Assembly: GCA_937128795.1 (NCBI GenBank)
Contig: CAKZMQ010000007.1
Location: 1 to 64,000 of the forward strand
Direction of reading: 5' to 3'
DNA length: 64,000 bases
From: an uncultured Solirubrobacterales bacterium
GTDB taxonomy: Bacteria; Actinomycetota; Thermoleophilia; Solirubrobacterales; JACPNS01
The stretch's first letter is position 1. Each line of letters opens with the position of its first letter. The notes under the pieces are model-generated. The model had not been told where the DNA came from, ran no database searches, and was given only the letters and a program-made list of their open reading frames with translations. The translations under genes were made by a program, and so were the position numbers. Positions 48,383 through 56,769 of this stretch are shown one piece after another.

Positions 48383-49128
48383 CTGGCGGCCAGCGCCTCG
48401 AGCGCGGCGTCAGAAACTTCAAAGTTCGCCGCGACGTCGCTGACGTCGTCGTGCTCTTCGAGCAGCTCGATCAACCGGAAGAGCTTCGCCGCGTCGGAGT
48501 CCTCGACTTCGACGCGCGTCTTCGGGCGCTGGATCAGGTCGGCGGACTGGAACTCGACGCCAGCTTCTTCGAGCGCACTGCGCACGGCGGTGTAGTCGGT
48601 CGGCTCGGTCACGACCTCGAAGAACTCGCCGTCCTCGACGATGTCCTCGGCGCCAGCGTCGATCGCGACGAAAAGATCATCCTCGCTGTACTTCTGACCG
48701 TCGACGACGATCATGCCCTTCTTCTCAAAGATCCAGGCGACAGATCCTGGCTCTCCGAGGCTGCCGCCGTTCTTGCTGAGCATGCTGCGCACATCCGAGC
48801 CAGTGCGATTGCGATTGTCGGTGTGACAGTGGATCAGCAGCGCTACGCCGCTGGTGCCGTAGCCCTCGTACGTGACTTCCTCGATCGCGGCGGCGTCCTT
48901 GTCCAGACCCGCGCCCTTGGCGATCGCGCGCTCGATGTTGTCCTTGGGCATCGAGCTGTCTTTGGCCTTCTGGATTGCGTGCGCCAGCGAGGCGTTGCCT
49001 TCTGGGTCGGCCCCGTCGCGCGCAGCGATCGTGATCGCGCGAGCGAGCTTGGTGAACATCGCACCGCGTTTCGCGTCGGCAGCACCTTTCTTGTGCTTGA
49101 TCGACGACCATTTTGAATGACCCGACAT
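48379..49128 (-). CDS. yebC: YebC/PmpR-family protein
   Basis: 249 residues. It starts MSGHSKWSSIKHKKGAAD, the exact family N-terminus, so ATG 49128 is used although the frame stays open further upstream. Three-domain TACO1/YebC fold, with GYGTSGVALLIHCHTDN in the middle. YebC proteins have been described as regulators, and family members (TACO1, YebC) relieve ribosome pausing. Classical neighbour of ruvC; here it is divergent from ruvC with one small gene between. Confidence 0.95.
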   Translation of the reverse strand: MSGHSKWSSIKHKKGAADAKRGAMFTKLARAITIAARDGADPEGNASLAHAIQKAKDSSMPKDNIERAIAKGAGLDKDAAAIEEVTYEGYGTSGVALLIHCHTDNRNRTGSDVRSMLSKNGGSLGEPGSVAWIFEKKGMIVVDGQKYSEDDLFVAIDAGAEDIVEDGEFFEVVTEPTDYTAVRSALEEAGVEFQSADLIQRPKTRVEVEDSDAAKLFRLIELLEEHDDVSDVAANFEVSDAALEALAAS

Positions 49129-49147
49129 TGCGCCGAGTAGTTTACGA

Positions 49148-49363
49148 ATGATGCAGCGACCACGGGGAGACGTCGGCCGGTTCGGACTCTGCGACACATG
49201 CCTGAACGCCAAGTTGATCCGCAATACGCGTGGCTCGGTGTTCGTGATGTGCGAGCTGTCCAAAGTCGACGACGGCTATCCGAAGTATCCGCCAGTACCA
49301 ATCATTCAGTGCGATGGGTATCGCCCGCCGGAAGATTCGACCAGCGGAACATCCGACGATTAA
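49148..49363 (+). CDS. Small four-cysteine protein
   Basis: 71 residues with C15-x2-C18, C35 and C55 (GLCDTCLNAKLI, VFVMCELSK, IIQCDGYRP), a pattern that could bind zinc or an Fe-S cluster. It looks real because the Cys are evenly placed, the hydrophobic pattern is regular and no other frame uses the space. ATG 49148 is 19 bases from the divergent yebC start. No family is recognised. Confidence 0.65.
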   Translation: MMQRPRGDVGRFGLCDTCLNAKLIRNTRGSVFVMCELSKVDDGYPKYPPVPIIQCDGYRPPEDSTSGTSDD

Positions 49364-49380
49364 CGCAGAATGCCTCGGTA

Positions 49381-49394
49381 GGAACATGCGTTCG
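49381..49394. promoter_or_regulatory. LexA/SOS box upstream of ruvC
   Basis: GGAAC-ATGC-GTTCG matches CGAAC-N4-GTTCG at nine of ten arm positions and ends 18 bases before the ruvC ATG. It contains an in-frame ATG (49386) that is therefore unlikely to be the ruvC start. ruvCAB is SOS-controlled in many actinobacteria. Confidence 0.75.
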
Positions 49395-49412
49395 TATCGG
49401 GAATACAGACAG

Positions 49413-49922
49413 ATGGTCGTGTTGGGTATCGATCCAGGCATCTCGAACACCGGCTTTGGCGTGGTCACGCGCCACGGATCGCAGCTGCTTGCACTGGACG
49501 GCGGAGTCATCGAGACGAACAACTCGGATCCGCTCGAAACGCGTCTGGCGTCGATCGCCGCTCGCATCGAAAGGCTGATCGACGAGCACGAGCCCGACGC
49601 GATGGCAATCGAATCCATCTATTTCGGTAAAAACGTCGAGACCGCGTTTCTCGTCGGTCAGGCTCGTGGCGCGGTGGTGTGCGCTGCCGGACGTGCCGAC
49701 CTGACGGTCTCTTCGTACACACCACAACAGATCAAACTCGCCGTCTGCGGTTCAGGTGGCGCCGACAAGGACCAGGTTCAGCGCATGGTCGCCGCCTTAC
49801 TCGATCTACCCGGAGCGCTGCCGTCTGACCACGCCGCCGACGCTCTCGGCGTCGGTATCTGTCACATCAATGCCGCGCCGCTTGAGGCGAGGCTCGCAGC
49901 TGTAGGAGGTAGTGCCCAGTGA
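49413..49922 (+). CDS. ruvC: Holliday junction resolvase RuvC
   Basis: 169 residues. It has the catalytic Asp in VLGIDPGISNTGFGVV, Glu in MAIESIYFGKN, and the C-terminal Asp pair in PSDHAADALG. It cuts Holliday junctions symmetrically. ATG 49413 gives the usual family start; the SOS box at 49381-49394 argues against ATG 49386. It overlaps ruvA by 4 bases (GTGA). Confidence 0.95.
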   Translation: MVVLGIDPGISNTGFGVVTRHGSQLLALDGGVIETNNSDPLETRLASIAARIERLIDEHEPDAMAIESIYFGKNVETAFLVGQARGAVVCAAGRADLTVSSYTPQQIKLAVCGSGGADKDQVQRMVAALLDLPGALPSDHAADALGVGICHINAAPLEARLAAVGGSAQ

Positions 49923-50497
49923 TTGCGTCGATATCCGGTGAGGTGATTCACAAGGATCTTGAGTCGATGGTGATCGAAGCCGCCGGCGTCGGCTATCTGC
50001 TCAGCGTTTCGACCTACACACTCGAGTCCACTCCAAGTGTGGGCGCCAGAGCGGTGTTGCACACCGAAATGGTGGTTCGTGAGGACGCCATGCAGTTGTT
50101 CGGCTTCGACACCGTCGAGGAACGCGCGCTCTTCAAGCAACTGACAACCGTCAACGGTGTCGGACCGAAAGTGGCACTGGCCGTTCTCAGTTCGATGTCC
50201 GTCGCCGACGCAGAGACGGCATTGCTGACGGGCGACCACGGCAGATTTCAGAAGGTGCCGGGTATCGGAAAACGCACTGCCGAGCGTCTGGTTTTGGAGC
50301 TGCGCGACAAAATCGTTCCCTCCGGAGCACCAGCGGTTTCGCGATCCACCGTTCAGGACGAGTCCTTTGCGGTCGCGCTCGAAGCCCTGCTCGAACTCGG
50401 ATACTCACTCGCCAGGGCCGAAGACATGCTCGCCGGCGTCGCGGGTGACACGGCCGAAGATCTCGTTTCCAGCGCGCTTCGCGGGGTGGCCGTCTGA
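49919..50497 (+). CDS. ruvA: Holliday junction helicase subunit RuvA
   Basis: 192 residues. The N-terminal OB fold ([11 protein letters not shown]) is followed by two helix-hairpin-helix motifs ([35 protein letters not shown]) and a C-terminal RuvB-binding domain ([16 protein letters not shown]). GTG 49919. The stop shares a base with the ruvB ATG. Confidence 0.96.
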   Translation: MIASISGEVIHKDLESMVIEAAGVGYLLSVSTYTLESTPSVGARAVLHTEMVVREDAMQLFGFDTVEERALFKQLTTVNGVGPKVALAVLSSMSVADAETALLTGDHGRFQKVPGIGKRTAERLVLELRDKIVPSGAPAVSRSTVQDESFAVALEALLELGYSLARAEDMLAGVAGDTAEDLVSSALRGVAV

Positions 50498-51582
50498 TGA
50501 CTGCAGACGCAGTTGGTCACGCCCCGATCAAGTCCGCGAGGCTGATTAGTGGCGATTTGACTGATGATGAGATCGCAGCAGCTCGGCTTCAGCCTGCGAC
50601 GTCTTCGGACGGCGAACTCGACCGCTCGTTGCGACCACGCAAGATCAACGAGTTTGTCGGGCAGGACAACGTAAAAGCGCAGCTGGAAATATTCATCACT
50701 GCCGCACGCAAGCGCGGCGAGCCGCTGGACCACGTTCTGTTCGCCGGTCCGCCGGGCCTGGGCAAAACGTCGCTCGCGCAGATAGTGGCCGAAGAGCTCG
50801 ATGTGCCCTTCGTGATGACTGCCGGACCGGCGCTCGAAAAGAAAGGCGATGTGGCAGCATTTCTGACCGCCCTCGAACCGAACTCGGTGTTTTTCGTCGA
50901 CGAAATCCACCGATTGCCGCGAGCCCTCGAGGAAACGCTCTATCCGGCAATGGAAGATCGCAAGCTGCCGATAACCGTCGGCCAGGGCGCCGGTGCGCGC
51001 GTCGTCACGCTGGACCTGCCGCCGTTCACGTTGATCGGTGCCACCACTCGCACGGGTCTACTGACAACGCCGCTGCGAGATCGCTTTGGCGTTTTCCATC
51101 GCTTGGAGCACTATGGCCACGACGACCTGGCGGCGATCGTCACGCGGTCCGCGAGCATCCTCGAATGTCAGTTGGACCCGGCAGGGGCTGTAGAGATTGC
51201 CCGCCGATCCCGGGGCACTCCACGCGTGGTCAACCGCCTGCTCAATCGCGTTCGCGACTACGCCGAGGTCAAGGCGGATGGTCAGATCTCCGAACAGATT
51301 GCCGCCGACGCACTGAACATGTTCGAAGTCGACGCCGAAGGGCTCGACCGTATGGACCGTGCGATGCTCGAAACGATTTGTTCGAAGTTCGGAGGCGGAC
51401 CGGTAGGCCTTTCGACCTTGGCTGCATCGGTGGGCGAGGCCGAGGACACGATCGAGGACGTGATTGAGCCATATCTACTAGGCCAAGGCTTTCTGCAGCG
51501 CACGCCGCGAGGACGTATCGCCACGACGGCGGCTTTTGAACACCTCGAACTCCCGGTCCCGCCCGACGCTGGCTTGTTCTAG
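50497..51582 (+). CDS. ruvB: Holliday junction helicase subunit RuvB
   Basis: 361 residues. It has the AAA+ Walker [13 protein letters not shown], the DEIH box ([11 protein letters not shown]), sensor 1 ([19 protein letters not shown]) and a C-terminal winged helix ([14 protein letters not shown]). It is the branch-migration motor with RuvA. A 40-residue leader before the core (about 1-35) is longer than in E. coli. It converges with the photolyase (4-base overlap). Confidence 0.96.
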   Translation: MTADAVGHAPIKSARLISGDLTDDEIAAARLQPATSSDGELDRSLRPRKINEFVGQDNVKAQLEIFITAARKRGEPLDHVLFAGPPGLGKTSLAQIVAEELDVPFVMTAGPALEKKGDVAAFLTALEPNSVFFVDEIHRLPRALEETLYPAMEDRKLPITVGQGAGARVVTLDLPPFTLIGATTRTGLLTTPLRDRFGVFHRLEHYGHDDLAAIVTRSASILECQLDPAGAVEIARRSRGTPRVVNRLLNRVRDYAEVKADGQISEQIAADALNMFEVDAEGLDRMDRAMLETICSKFGGGPVGLSTLAASVGEAEDTIEDVIEPYLLGQGFLQRTPRGRIATTAAFEHLELPVPPDAGLF

Positions 51583-52964
51583 CCGGAATCGAACAGCGTC
51601 TGGTCCGGTAGTTCGGGCGCGACGCGCCGAATGTATGCGTCGACATCGAACTTTCTTCGCGCGCCGTTGGCGTTCATGTAGCGGATCTTCCCGTAGATCG
51701 CGCGCTCTTGCCACGGGCGATCATGGACTCCGCCGATCGACCACGCCACCCCTGCATAGCCGTTGCTGTCGCGCCCGTCGAGCTCGTATCGGTCGTTCAG
51801 CAGAACAGCAATGCGAAATGCCTCGCGCGGGGATTCACTCCATTCGAGGATCTTCTTCGCCCAATACATCCGCATGTAGTTGTGCATCTTCCCGGTACGA
51901 ACCATCTCCAGCTGGGCGGCGTTCCAGAGCTGATCATGGGTGTCCGCCTGTTCAAAGGCGTCGAGGTCGTAGATCACCTCTCGCGGGTCGTGCGCGTGAT
52001 CGTCGAGCGAGGATTGCGCCCAATCAGAAACTCCGTCGATCGTGGCGTATGCGCGATTGAAGTGGCAGAAATTGTCCGACAGCTCTCGCCACACGACTGC
52101 CTCGTCCACGAAGGAGTCGATGTCCGTTGCCGGCGCGGTGCTGGATCTAACCGTCAGTACGGCGCGTTGCGCTGAGAGTTGTCCGAAGTGCAGGTAGGGC
52201 GACAGTCCGGACTGGTGATCCTCCGTCGGCAATCCGCGTTTCTGCGCGTATCCGTCGAGTCGGTTTGCCACGAAATCCTCGAGGGCGGCATGCGCGGCTT
52301 TTTGGCCAGCTTCGATCGTTATCGGTGGACCAAAGTCTGGCGCGGCCACCTCTCCACGTAGCGCCGACCAGTCGATTGCTTTGCGCGACGAACCGACGTT
52401 TGAATCCTGAATGATTGGCCGCGGAACTTCATTCAGAAACCTCGGCAACAACTTTGCGAAGCGATTGCGTAGGTGGAACGCCGCGTAAACGTGCTTGTCG
52501 GCCGCCACCCAGCATGGAACGATGTTCCGCGAATCGACTTCCTCAAGGCGACATTCCAGTGTTCTGGCTAGCTCGTCTCGCCGGGCTCGCGACGGAAGCA
52601 GCGGCACGAAATCACAAACCACGGCTGCCGCGTCGAGCTCTGAGGCGTAGATCCTCACCGTGTCCACCGGGTTTCCGACTCTCACCACGAATTCAATGTT
52701 CAGCTGCGCCAGATCTCGTTCGACTCGCTCAAGACCGGCGAGCATGAACTCGTAGTGCCTGATAGTTGCCTGTCCGCAGGTCGGCATCAGGCAAAACAGC
52801 ACGACGACGTGGCTGCCACGTTCGCTGGCGATCGTCTGTGCGCGAATCAAGCCCCAATTGTCGAAGACGCGCTGATCGCGGCTCATCCAATAGACCACCG
52901 GGCCCTCCCCGATCGTTCGCTGATTCAACTCGCGCCCGCGAGTGGTTGATTCATCCGTGGCCAT
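51579..52964 (-). CDS. Class II CPD photolyase
   Basis: 461 residues. The N-terminus [17 protein letters not shown] and C-terminal signatures [31 protein letters not shown] and [15 protein letters not shown] mark class II cyclobutane-pyrimidine-dimer photolyases (FAD-dependent light repair). Class II enzymes are scattered in bacteria, so transfer is possible, though base use looks like the neighbours. ATG 52964. Its 5' side faces the Zn-ribbon/PAS gene across a 100-base gap. Confidence 0.9.
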   Translation of the reverse strand: MATDESTTRGRELNQRTIGEGPVVYWMSRDQRVFDNWGLIRAQTIASERGSHVVVLFCLMPTCGQATIRHYEFMLAGLERVERDLAQLNIEFVVRVGNPVDTVRIYASELDAAAVVCDFVPLLPSRARRDELARTLECRLEEVDSRNIVPCWVAADKHVYAAFHLRNRFAKLLPRFLNEVPRPIIQDSNVGSSRKAIDWSALRGEVAAPDFGPPITIEAGQKAAHAALEDFVANRLDGYAQKRGLPTEDHQSGLSPYLHFGQLSAQRAVLTVRSSTAPATDIDSFVDEAVVWRELSDNFCHFNRAYATIDGVSDWAQSSLDDHAHDPREVIYDLDAFEQADTHDQLWNAAQLEMVRTGKMHNYMRMYWAKKILEWSESPREAFRIAVLLNDRYELDGRDSNGYAGVAWSIGGVHDRPWQERAIYGKIRYMNANGARRKFDVDAYIRRVAPELPDQTLFDSG

Positions 52965-53064
52965 CTTCTAAATGCTTACGCCTTTGATTACGGCTTGGTT
53001 GTGTTGGCAGGGGAGTACCGCGCTTTGTCTAATCTGACCTTCGCTAGCGAGATTTGATTCAACT

Positions 53065-53511
53065 ATGCCGATTTTCATCTGTCCGCAGTGCGGAAAACGC
53101 TCAAATCACGGTGACCGCAATGCCGGATTCTCCAGTCGCCCACGCGGCTGCGACAAGTGCGGATACGGGTTCGTTTTCGAGTTGCTCGACGACTACTACC
53201 CCGCATCGGGAGCGGCATTCTTTGTCTGTGATCAGGAACAACGGATCATCGGCTGCGGTCGCGGCTCTTACGAGCTGACGGGGCTCACGGACATTGACGT
53301 ATTCGGTCGATCGGTGCGCGACGTACTCGGCCTCGAATTCGTCGAGGAGGCCGATCCGATCGACAAAACGCTTCAATGGGGAGTGAGATCGATCGGTCAC
53401 GACGTGACCGTTCGAGCGGAAGGCGATTTAGAAGCACGCGCAGTTGCCGATATATTTCCCGCGTACGACGAGGACGGGGGAATGCTGCTCGTACTCACGC
53501 CAGAGGTTTGA
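53065..53511 (+). CDS. Zinc-ribbon/PAS-domain protein
   Basis: 148 residues. The N-terminal zinc ribbon uses C6-x2-C9 and C29-x2-C32 (CPQCGKRS, GCDKCGYGF), and a PAS-like domain follows (about 45-140: FFVCDQEQRIIGCGRGSYELTG). No output domain is present. It may sense a small ligand or light and act through a partner. ATG 53065. It lies upstream of secDF (82-base gap), but no functional link is implied. Confidence 0.7.
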   Translation: MPIFICPQCGKRSNHGDRNAGFSSRPRGCDKCGYGFVFELLDDYYPASGAAFFVCDQEQRIIGCGRGSYELTGLTDIDVFGRSVRDVLGLEFVEEADPIDKTLQWGVRSIGHDVTVRAEGDLEARAVADIFPAYDEDGGMLLVLTPEV

Positions 53512-53593
53512 CTCCGGCGTAGAGATCGCGCCTGCGCGCCCTCGAGACGCCTTCACCGCTTCACAAAGACTTTCAACACACCACCTTTGAAAC

Positions 53594-56431
53594 TTGGCTT
53601 CACGTAGACGAAATCTGATCATCATCGGCCTTGTTGGCCTGTTGCTCGCTGGCTCGATTGCCGCGATCGTGCTCAAGCCGACGCGGCTCGGTCTTGACCT
53701 TGCCGGTGGCATCGAGCTCACCTACCAGGCGGCTCCGAGCGATGCCGACCGCGCACCGACAGACCGCGAACTGCAGAACGCGATCGAGGTCGTCAACGAA
53801 CGCGTCAACGCCCTCGGCGTCACGGAGGCGGAAGTCCAGGCTGTCGGAAATGAATTGATCTCGGTCGGACTGCCCGACGTTGATGACCCGGCAGAGGCAA
53901 AGGCGCTCGTCGGCTCAACGGCGAAGATGCTGTTCTACAAGTGGGAAGAAAACGTCGTCGGCGAACCCGGACAGAGCACGTCGATCACAGACGAGACGTC
54001 CTCCGTGAACCGCGGAGCGCCTACGCAGTACGAAGCCACCAAGCTCGCAGCTGATCAGAAATCGCCGAAGGATGCGACCGGCCGTGATGCCTACTACCTG
54101 TTCGACACCAAAGAAGAAGAGTTGATCGCTGGACCGGCGACTTCCGAGAAAGAGCTGCTCGAATCCGACAGTTTGATCACCGAGAAACCTCTCAACGGCA
54201 AGGCGCCGAAGGGATCAGAAATTCTCGTCGTGCCGAAGGGCTTCACGGTTGTCAACTACAACCCGAACGACTCGAAGGCCGGCGGTCAGTGGTTTGTGCT
54301 GAAGGACAACGTCGAGATGACCGGAGACCTGGTCAAGAGCGCAACTGCCGGGCAGGATGAGGGTGGCGGACCGGCGGTCGACCTCGCGTTCACGGGTGAA
54401 GGCGGCAAGATTTTCCAGCGCGTCACCAAAGAGCTTCACAAAGAGGGTCTCGCGGAGCCGATCCTCGGTGACCGTTCAGCCGCTGCCCATCGCTTTGCGA
54501 TCGTGCTCGACGGCAAGGTCGTTTCACTCGCGAGCATCGATCCTTCAGACGGCACCCTGAGCCAGGGAATCGCCGGCGGTCGCGCACAGATCACCGGGCT
54601 GTCCCAGGCCGAATCCGTACGTATCTCCAAACAGATCGACCTCGGCGCGCTGCCGGTCGAACTCCAGCTCGTTTCTGAAACTCGCGTTTCGGCATCGCTC
54701 GGTCGCGCCGCTCTCGATCAGGCCCTGCTTGCTGCGGTGATCGGGTTCATTCTTGTCGCAATGTTCCTCTGCGGTTTCTATCGCCTGCTCGGCGGTATCG
54801 CCAGCGTCGCGCTGATTTTCTATGGCATTTTCTTCTTCGCCGTCACCAAGATGGTCGGCTTCACGTTCACTCTGCCGGGAATCGCAGGTTTGGTGCTGAC
54901 GCTTGCCGTCGCCGCCGACGCGAACATTGTCATCTTCGAACGCATCAAGGAAGAGATCCGTGCCGGTAAGGGCATGAAAACGGCGATCTCGGTCGGTTAT
55001 CGCAAGGGTTTTTCGACAATCATCGACGCCAACGTCGTCACGATTCTCGTCGCGTTCATTCTCTTCGTGCTTGCTACTTCCGGGGTCCGTGGCTTCGCCG
55101 CCGCGCTCGGTATCGGAACGCTCGTGTCGCTTTTCACCGCCGTTGTCGTTACATCGGCGATTCTCGGACTCCTCGGTGGCTGGAGCGGCATGGAACGACC
55201 GTCGATGCTGGGAATCGGCGACCCGAACAAGCAGCGCTGGCGCTTCGATTTCATCGGAAAATCACGTGCGTTCTTCACCGCGTCGGGAATCGTTCTGATC
55301 ATTGGCGGCGTAGCAATCGCAGGTATTGGTCTGAATCTCGGTATTGACTTCACCGGCGGAACCAAGATCACCGTCGGCACCGAGAAAGCGATCTCCGAGG
55401 CGCAGGTACGTGAGCTACTTGCCGACACCGGCGCTGGCGACGCGAAAATTCAGCGCATCACCGAGGACGAAACTTACGGCAAGAACGCTTTCCAGATCAC
55501 GAGCGACAAGCTTGAGCCGGGTGACGTACCGCGCTTCAGGGCGGCCGTTGACGAGGACTTCACGATTCTCGGAGACACAGAAGCCGACCGGAGATTCGAG
55601 ATTCAGAGTGTCGGGCCGACATTCGGCGCAGTTGTTGCGCGTGCAGCGATCGTCGCGGTGATCTTCTCGCTCTTGGTGATCGGAGCGTACGTCTCGATCA
55701 GATTCGGCTTCAAGTTTGCGATTCCGATTCTGATCGCCGTCAGCCACGACCTTTTGCTCACATTTGGCGTGTACGCGATCATCGAACGCGAGGTGACCAG
55801 CGCGACGATTGCCGCCTTGCTGACGATCCTCGGTTTCTCGCTGTACGACTCGATCATCGTGTTCGACCGCATTCGCGAAAACCTCCCGCGCATGCCGCGC
55901 GCTGCGTTCTCGCAGATCGTCAACCGATCGATGTCCGAGGTTCTCACCCGCTCGCTCGCAACTTCTTTCGTAACAGCACTTCCGATCATCGCGCTGCTCT
56001 TCTTCGGCGGTGAGACGCTGCGTGACTTCGCCGTTGCATTGCTGGTCGGAACGATCACCGGTACCTATTCATCGATCTTTATCGCCGCACCGGTGCTCGC
56101 GCACTGGAAGGAGCGAGAACCGATCTTCCAGCAACGTCGAGCACGAATAATGGAGGAGAACGACGGGGTCGTTCCTGCGTTCTCGACGGAAACGATCGGT
56201 GGCGTTGCGGTCAACGAAGCAACCGCAAAGCCGATTGAGCAGGATGCGATCGTTCACGATGAATACGATTCGACGCGTGGCCCCGCGAGTGAAGGGGACG
56301 TCGAACCCGAACTTGAACCCACCAAAAACGGCGCAGTGGACGAGGAAATCGCCGCCGCCGGCGGCGTTCGACGACCGCAGACAAAAGCCGAAAGACGAGC
56401 CGCGCGCGCGAAGCGCAAACACGGCCGCTAG
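53594..56431 (+). CDS. secDF: SecDF fusion protein
   Basis: 945 residues. The SecD half (about 1-530) has DLAGGIELTYQAA and the membrane motif AADANIVIFERIKEE. The SecF half (about 550-860) has GIDFTGGTKITVG and SLYDSIIVFDRIRENL. About 12 helices; the C-terminal 90 residues are charged. It uses proton motive force to pull proteins from SecYEG. Natural fusions occur in Bacillus and some actinobacteria. The start is TTG 53594, with no clear Shine-Dalgarno. No yajC is next to it. Confidence 0.93.
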   Translation: MASRRRNLIIIGLVGLLLAGSIAAIVLKPTRLGLDLAGGIELTYQAAPSDADRAPTDRELQNAIEVVNERVNALGVTEAEVQAVGNELISVGLPDVDDPAEAKALVGSTAKMLFYKWEENVVGEPGQSTSITDETSSVNRGAPTQYEATKLAADQKSPKDATGRDAYYLFDTKEEELIAGPATSEKELLESDSLITEKPLNGKAPKGSEILVVPKGFTVVNYNPNDSKAGGQWFVLKDNVEMTGDLVKSATAGQDEGGGPAVDLAFTGEGGKIFQRVTKELHKEGLAEPILGDRSAAAHRFAIVLDGKVVSLASIDPSDGTLSQGIAGGRAQITGLSQAESVRISKQIDLGALPVELQLVSETRVSASLGRAALDQALLAAVIGFILVAMFLCGFYRLLGGIASVALIFYGIFFFAVTKMVGFTFTLPGIAGLVLTLAVAADANIVIFERIKEEIRAGKGMKTAISVGYRKGFSTIIDANVVTILVAFILFVLATSGVRGFAAALGIGTLVSLFTAVVVTSAILGLLGGWSGMERPSMLGIGDPNKQRWRFDFIGKSRAFFTASGIVLIIGGVAIAGIGLNLGIDFTGGTKITVGTEKAISEAQVRELLADTGAGDAKIQRITEDETYGKNAFQITSDKLEPGDVPRFRAAVDEDFTILGDTEADRRFEIQSVGPTFGAVVARAAIVAVIFSLLVIGAYVSIRFGFKFAIPILIAVSHDLLLTFGVYAIIEREVTSATIAALLTILGFSLYDSIIVFDRIRENLPRMPRAAFSQIVNRSMSEVLTRSLATSFVTALPIIALLFFGGETLRDFAVALLVGTITGTYSSIFIAAPVLAHWKEREPIFQQRRARIMEENDGVVPAFSTETIGGVAVNEATAKPIEQDAIVHDEYDSTRGPASEGDVEPELEPTKNGAVDEEIAAAGGVRRPQTKAERRAARAKRKHGR

Positions 56432-56446
56432 GAAAGACGAATAGCT

Positions 56447-56722
56447 ATGGCAGCACTAGTTTGGATCATGGTCGCAATCGGTTTATGGCACTTCACCGTG
56501 TACCTGCCCGATCGTTTCTGGCAGGGCATTGTCGGCGCATTCCTCGGCGCCGTGATCGGCGCAATGATTTTCGGGTTCCTGCTGAACGGGTTGTCGATTC
56601 CCAATGACGACAACACCAACCTGGTCCAGGCCCTCGTTGCGGTACCGGGGACGGCAATCGGCCTCGCGGTGGTTTATTTCATCGGTGCGCGTCAAGAGGA
56701 CGCGGTCGACTCGTCAAGCTGA
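56447..56722 (+). CDS. Small membrane protein of unknown function
   Basis: 91 residues with three predicted helices (about 2-20, 25-47 and 60-82) and a Gly-rich middle (VGAFLGAVIGAMIFGFLL). It lies 15 bases after secDF and 47 before recJ, in the same direction, so it is likely part of that unit. I recognise no family. It slightly resembles GlsB/YeaQ-type small membrane proteins, but not clearly. Confidence 0.65.
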   Translation: MAALVWIMVAIGLWHFTVYLPDRFWQGIVGAFLGAVIGAMIFGFLLNGLSIPNDDNTNLVQALVAVPGTAIGLAVVYFIGARQEDAVDSSS

Positions 56723-56769
56723 CTCAGCTGCGCGTCAACTCCGTCGCGACCGCTTCGTAGGCTGGTCGC

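Noticed and set aside
48271..49116. 281-codon plus-strand frame opposite yebC
   Set aside because: It is antisense to an unambiguous YebC protein and overlaps the end of the SDR gene.
49129..49263. Upstream extension of yebC
   Set aside because: The family start MSGHSKWSS is at 49128; the extension covers the small four-Cys gene on the other strand.
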